From Absidia repens (Eukaryota > Mucoromycota > Mucoromycetes > Mucorales > Cunninghamellaceae), in assembly GCA_002105175.1 (NCBI GenBank), contig MCGE01000006.1, forward strand, positions 1,302,001-1,366,000: a stretch of DNA of 64,000 nucleotides, written 5' to 3'. Made by a program: the position numbers and the translations under genes. The notes below the pieces were generated by a model. It worked only from the letters and a program-made list of their open reading frames with translations, made no database searches and had not been told where the DNA came from. Below are positions 61,094 to 64,000 of this stretch, in pieces. How positions within the stretch are numbered: the first letter of the stretch is position 1; the number at the start of each line of letters is the position of its first letter.

Positions 61094-64000
61094 CTACACT
61101 GGAGAGGTATCCACCACATCAGAAGGAGAATTCGTTGTTGGTGCCATAGTTTTGCGTTTGCACCATTTGTAAAAGTCACCAAAGGCGATATACAAGATCA
61201 CCAAGCCAATATTCATACCCCATTCCCAAGTAATGCCTAATTGCCGGAATCCCTTGATAGCAACTACCGGAATATAGAGGAAGAGAACCATCACCACAAT
61301 GTCAAAGATAAACACACCCACCCAGACGCGTGATCGCAGTGTCTTTTTGATACCATCGACACCCCATTCGGAAAATCGGTAGCTTCTACAGTGAGCCATA
61401 GTCACCAAGGTACTAAGCAAAAAGGTCACCAGTAAAGATCCACGACTGCGATAGAGAGAATCACAAAGCCAAGGCTGATAGTTTGAATCACAATCGACGC
61501 CAGCCACACCCACTGGCCCATCCACCCCAGCAAAGAGAGGCACAAAGAATGCTACCGCACAAATAATCGCAGTACCAATCGAGTAGGCGAATGTGTCCAT
61601 CAGAATTTCCTTGTTGAATAAACTTTCATTGGATGGCCGAGGTGGTTCGATCATCACGGTTTTGGACGCTGGTTGAATGCTGAGGCTGCTTGCAGGAGGT
61701 GTTATCGCACAGTAAATCAAGACCATCTGGAGAGTTGAGAGAGGAGCCGCAGCGTGGCCGGCTGGATCACGCACCACTAAGGCAATCAGGACAACAATTG
61801 CACTTCCAGCCAGACAAATCCAATAGTAGAGGAGGAAGCGTTGCATGTTTTGATAAATTCGCCGCCCTTCAGCAATCGCCAGGATGATGGTAGCAAAGTT
61901 GTCGTCCGTCAAGATAATATCAGAAGCTTGTTTGGCCACTCCGCTGCCATTCTTCCCCATCGCAATGCCGACATCCGCAATACGTAAAGAAGGCGAATCA
62001 TTGACCCCATCGCCTGTCATGGCAGAAATGTTGTGACGTCGTTTGGAAGCTTGAATCATTTTGACCTTGGTTTCGGGAGAGCATCGAGCCACCACCAAAG
62101 GGAGTCGGTCCAGTCGGTCAATAGCATCGTCAGACATGGCATCAAACTGAGTTCCCGTCATCACCAAGGATCGAATAGTTTCTTTGGACATGGATGTTTC
62201 GTTCAAGATGTTGATTTCTTTTGCAATGGCCGTCGCTGTCACTTCATGGTCACCTGTCAACATATGCACCGAGATACCCGCACCATGTGCCTCATCCACC
62301 GCTTGACGAGACTCTGCACGAGGAGGATCATAGATACCAGCAAGACCAACAAATACCAGTTCACGTTCAGTATCATCACGGCACATATCCTTGGCTTTTT
62401 CTACATCCACCTCATCCATTGCTCGATAAGCCATCGCCATCACCCGGAGTCCCTTGCCAGCCAATAAATCCACAGTCGAGTGTATACGCTCAGATTCCTT
62501 TTCAGAGTTGATATTGATGCACAGCGGCAAAATACATTCAGCAGCGCCCTTTGTGAATAGCACCACGCGGTCATCACCAGAATCATCGCCATGATGGACA
62601 TACAAGGTAGACATTCGCTTGATCGTAGAATCAAAGGGATATTCAGCTAAGAGAGTCCAGTTTTTCGCCATCAATGTAGGTTTCCCCATACCAAACTTGT
62701 GAGCCAGCACTTGTAAAGCCACTTCAGTAGGAGCACCACTAGCAATCCAATCATCAGACGAGTCTTCTTCTTGATTTGTTGAAAATGAGGGTGGTTTTTC
62801 AGAATTGACATGAGGATTTTCATCGATGGTGTCTTCCGTCAAACGTTCGTTGTCGTGATCATCATCATCGTGTCGGCGGCGAATACTTGACATATTGCAA
62901 AGAGCAGCGCAGTGAACCAACTGTTTGATGTCATGATCCAATGGACTTGCTGCAGTATCAGATGTATCCAATGCTTTCAAATCTTGATATTGCTTTGTGT
63001 TGTCGACCAGACCTTCGGTGGCATACACCTTGCCGTGGGGTGCCAGACCATTGGGTTCCACATAGAAAAAGCCTTGTTGAGGAGTCCAGAAGCGTACGAC
63101 CACCATTTTCGCCATGGTCAGAGTCCCAGTCTTGTCCGAGAAGATATTCGTCACTGAGCCCAAGGTTTCCAAACATTTCAGTTTACGCACTACCGCCTTT
63201 TGCTTCGTCATTTCCTTGCCACCCATCACAAGACTGACGGTCAATACTGTCGTAAGCCCAGCTGGAAGGACTGACATTGCTGCTGTCATACAATACATGC
63301 CCACATCATAGTTCGCCTTGAATTTGACGGTTGCAAGAACAATAATAACGCAAAGAGCCGATGCCGCCATTAGTGCAATATACATCTTGTTGAGTGACTT
63401 CTGTAATTGGGTAGTATCGCCATCCCCCGCTTCATTCAGTTTAGTCGCCACTTTGCCAATTTCCGTGTTCATTCCAGTCGCAATCACAATGCCTTGACCA
63501 CGCCCTTTAGACACGATCGTTGAGCTATACGCCAAATTGGTACGATCTCCCAGAGGAACATCTTTTTCAGAGAAAACAAGAAAGAAACAAAAAAAAAAAA
63601 AAAAGTCAATCATTGGCATAAAAAAAATATAGAATAAAAAACCACTTACCGATTTTTTCAAAGACCGCAACCGTTTTTGCTACAGGCACAGATTCACCTG
63701 TCAGTAAGGCTTCATCGGCTTCGAGATTGGACGCCCATGTCAATCGTACATCTGCCGCCACAGAATCACCCTCTTTGATGATAAGCAAGTCACCAGGCAC
63801 CAGTTCTTTACTTGGAATTTCGATTTCTTTACCATTACGGACCACTTGGGCCATAGGGGAGGAGAGGTTTCGTAAGGCAGCTAACGTTTGTTCGGCGGCA
63901 TATTCTTGGGAAAATGATAAATACAGATTCAACAAGGTTATCACCACCAGCATGGTACCAGTAGCATAGTCAGCAAGCGCATATGAAGCAGCAGCGAATA
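61094..64000 (-). CDS. P-type cation ATPase, ENA (type IID) family, copy 2, 5'-partial
   Basis: About 939 codons are visible (exons 64000-63650, truncated by the window end, and 63561-61094). Family motifs are intact: LLTGESVPVAK, IFSDKTGTLTMAKM, FTKGAAECIL and MTGDGVNDSPSLRIADVGIA. The intron lies at the same place and phase as in copy 1 (before VPLGDR). Copy 2 carries an extra acidic/His-rich insert (RRRHDDDDHDNERLTEDTID) in the nucleotide-binding domain, and diverges in the last membrane helices and tail. A 548-bp segment (61817-62364) is almost identical to copy 1. The N-terminus lies beyond 64000. It is convergent with copy 1, about 10.3 kb away. Confidence 0.94.

Overview
This window looks like nuclear DNA from an early-diverging filamentous fungus, most likely a mucoralean Mucoromycota. 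Genes are dense and interrupted by many short introns (about 50-110 bp) with GTAAGT-like donors and T-rich acceptors. Intergenic DNA is AT-rich with long T runs. The gene content is fungal: velvet factor, ENA-type ATPases, ECL1-like protein, ATP-type PEPCK and nitronate monooxygenase. No tRNA, rRNA or CRISPR array was recognised. The species cannot be named from the sequence.

Layout. 1-3.5 kb: the 5' end of an LTR-type retrotransposon on the minus strand, with gag ending at a -1 frameshift signal, then repeats. 4-16 kb: PRPP synthetase, a small mitochondrial-type protein, a G-protein gamma subunit rebuilt from two small exons, a tail-anchored protein, type I arginine methyltransferase, a LisH-WD40 protein, a seven-exon velvet factor, a BAG-domain protein with an apparent one-base frameshift, and a homologue of the U11/U12 snRNP 25K protein. 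16.7-21 kb: a STRAP/unrip WD40 protein and PEP carboxykinase. 21-24 kb: repeats. 24-33 kb: a mitochondrial two-RRM protein, a 1101-residue BTB plus CAP-Gly fusion, and a MOZ/Sas3-type MYST acetyltransferase. 33-36.5 kb: repeats. 36.5-44.3 kb: nitronate monooxygenase, Vps34 (15 exons) and a TFIP11/Ntr1 G-patch protein that shares a short divergent promoter with Vps34. 46-51.7 kb: a COPI-associated membrane protein, a complete ENA-type cation ATPase and Tim13. 52-61 kb: repeats with an ECL1-like protein, Mia40 and Cox6b/Cox12. 61-64 kb: a second ENA-type ATPase, convergent with the first and running off the window end.

Functional themes. Several genes serve RNA splicing or processing (SNRNP25-like, STRAP, TFIP11, PRMT1). 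Tim13, Mia40 and Cox6b belong to the mitochondrial intermembrane-space disulfide relay: an oxidoreductase and two of its classical substrate types. The two ENA ATPases share one intron position and an almost identical 548-bp core that suggests gene conversion.

The most unusual non-genic signals are: a textbook -1 frameshift site with a long stem-loop in the retrotransposon; a non-coding dispersed repeat (family A, about 0.65 kb, roughly ten copies in both orientations) with an E-box-containing head and AATAAA; a 74-bp polyadenylated retrocopy flanked by a 5-bp target duplication inside one copy; and a 147-bp AT-rich coding-like insert in another. Exons were assigned by eye from splice sites, reading frame and family conservation. 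Boundaries may be off by a base or two where the text says so.
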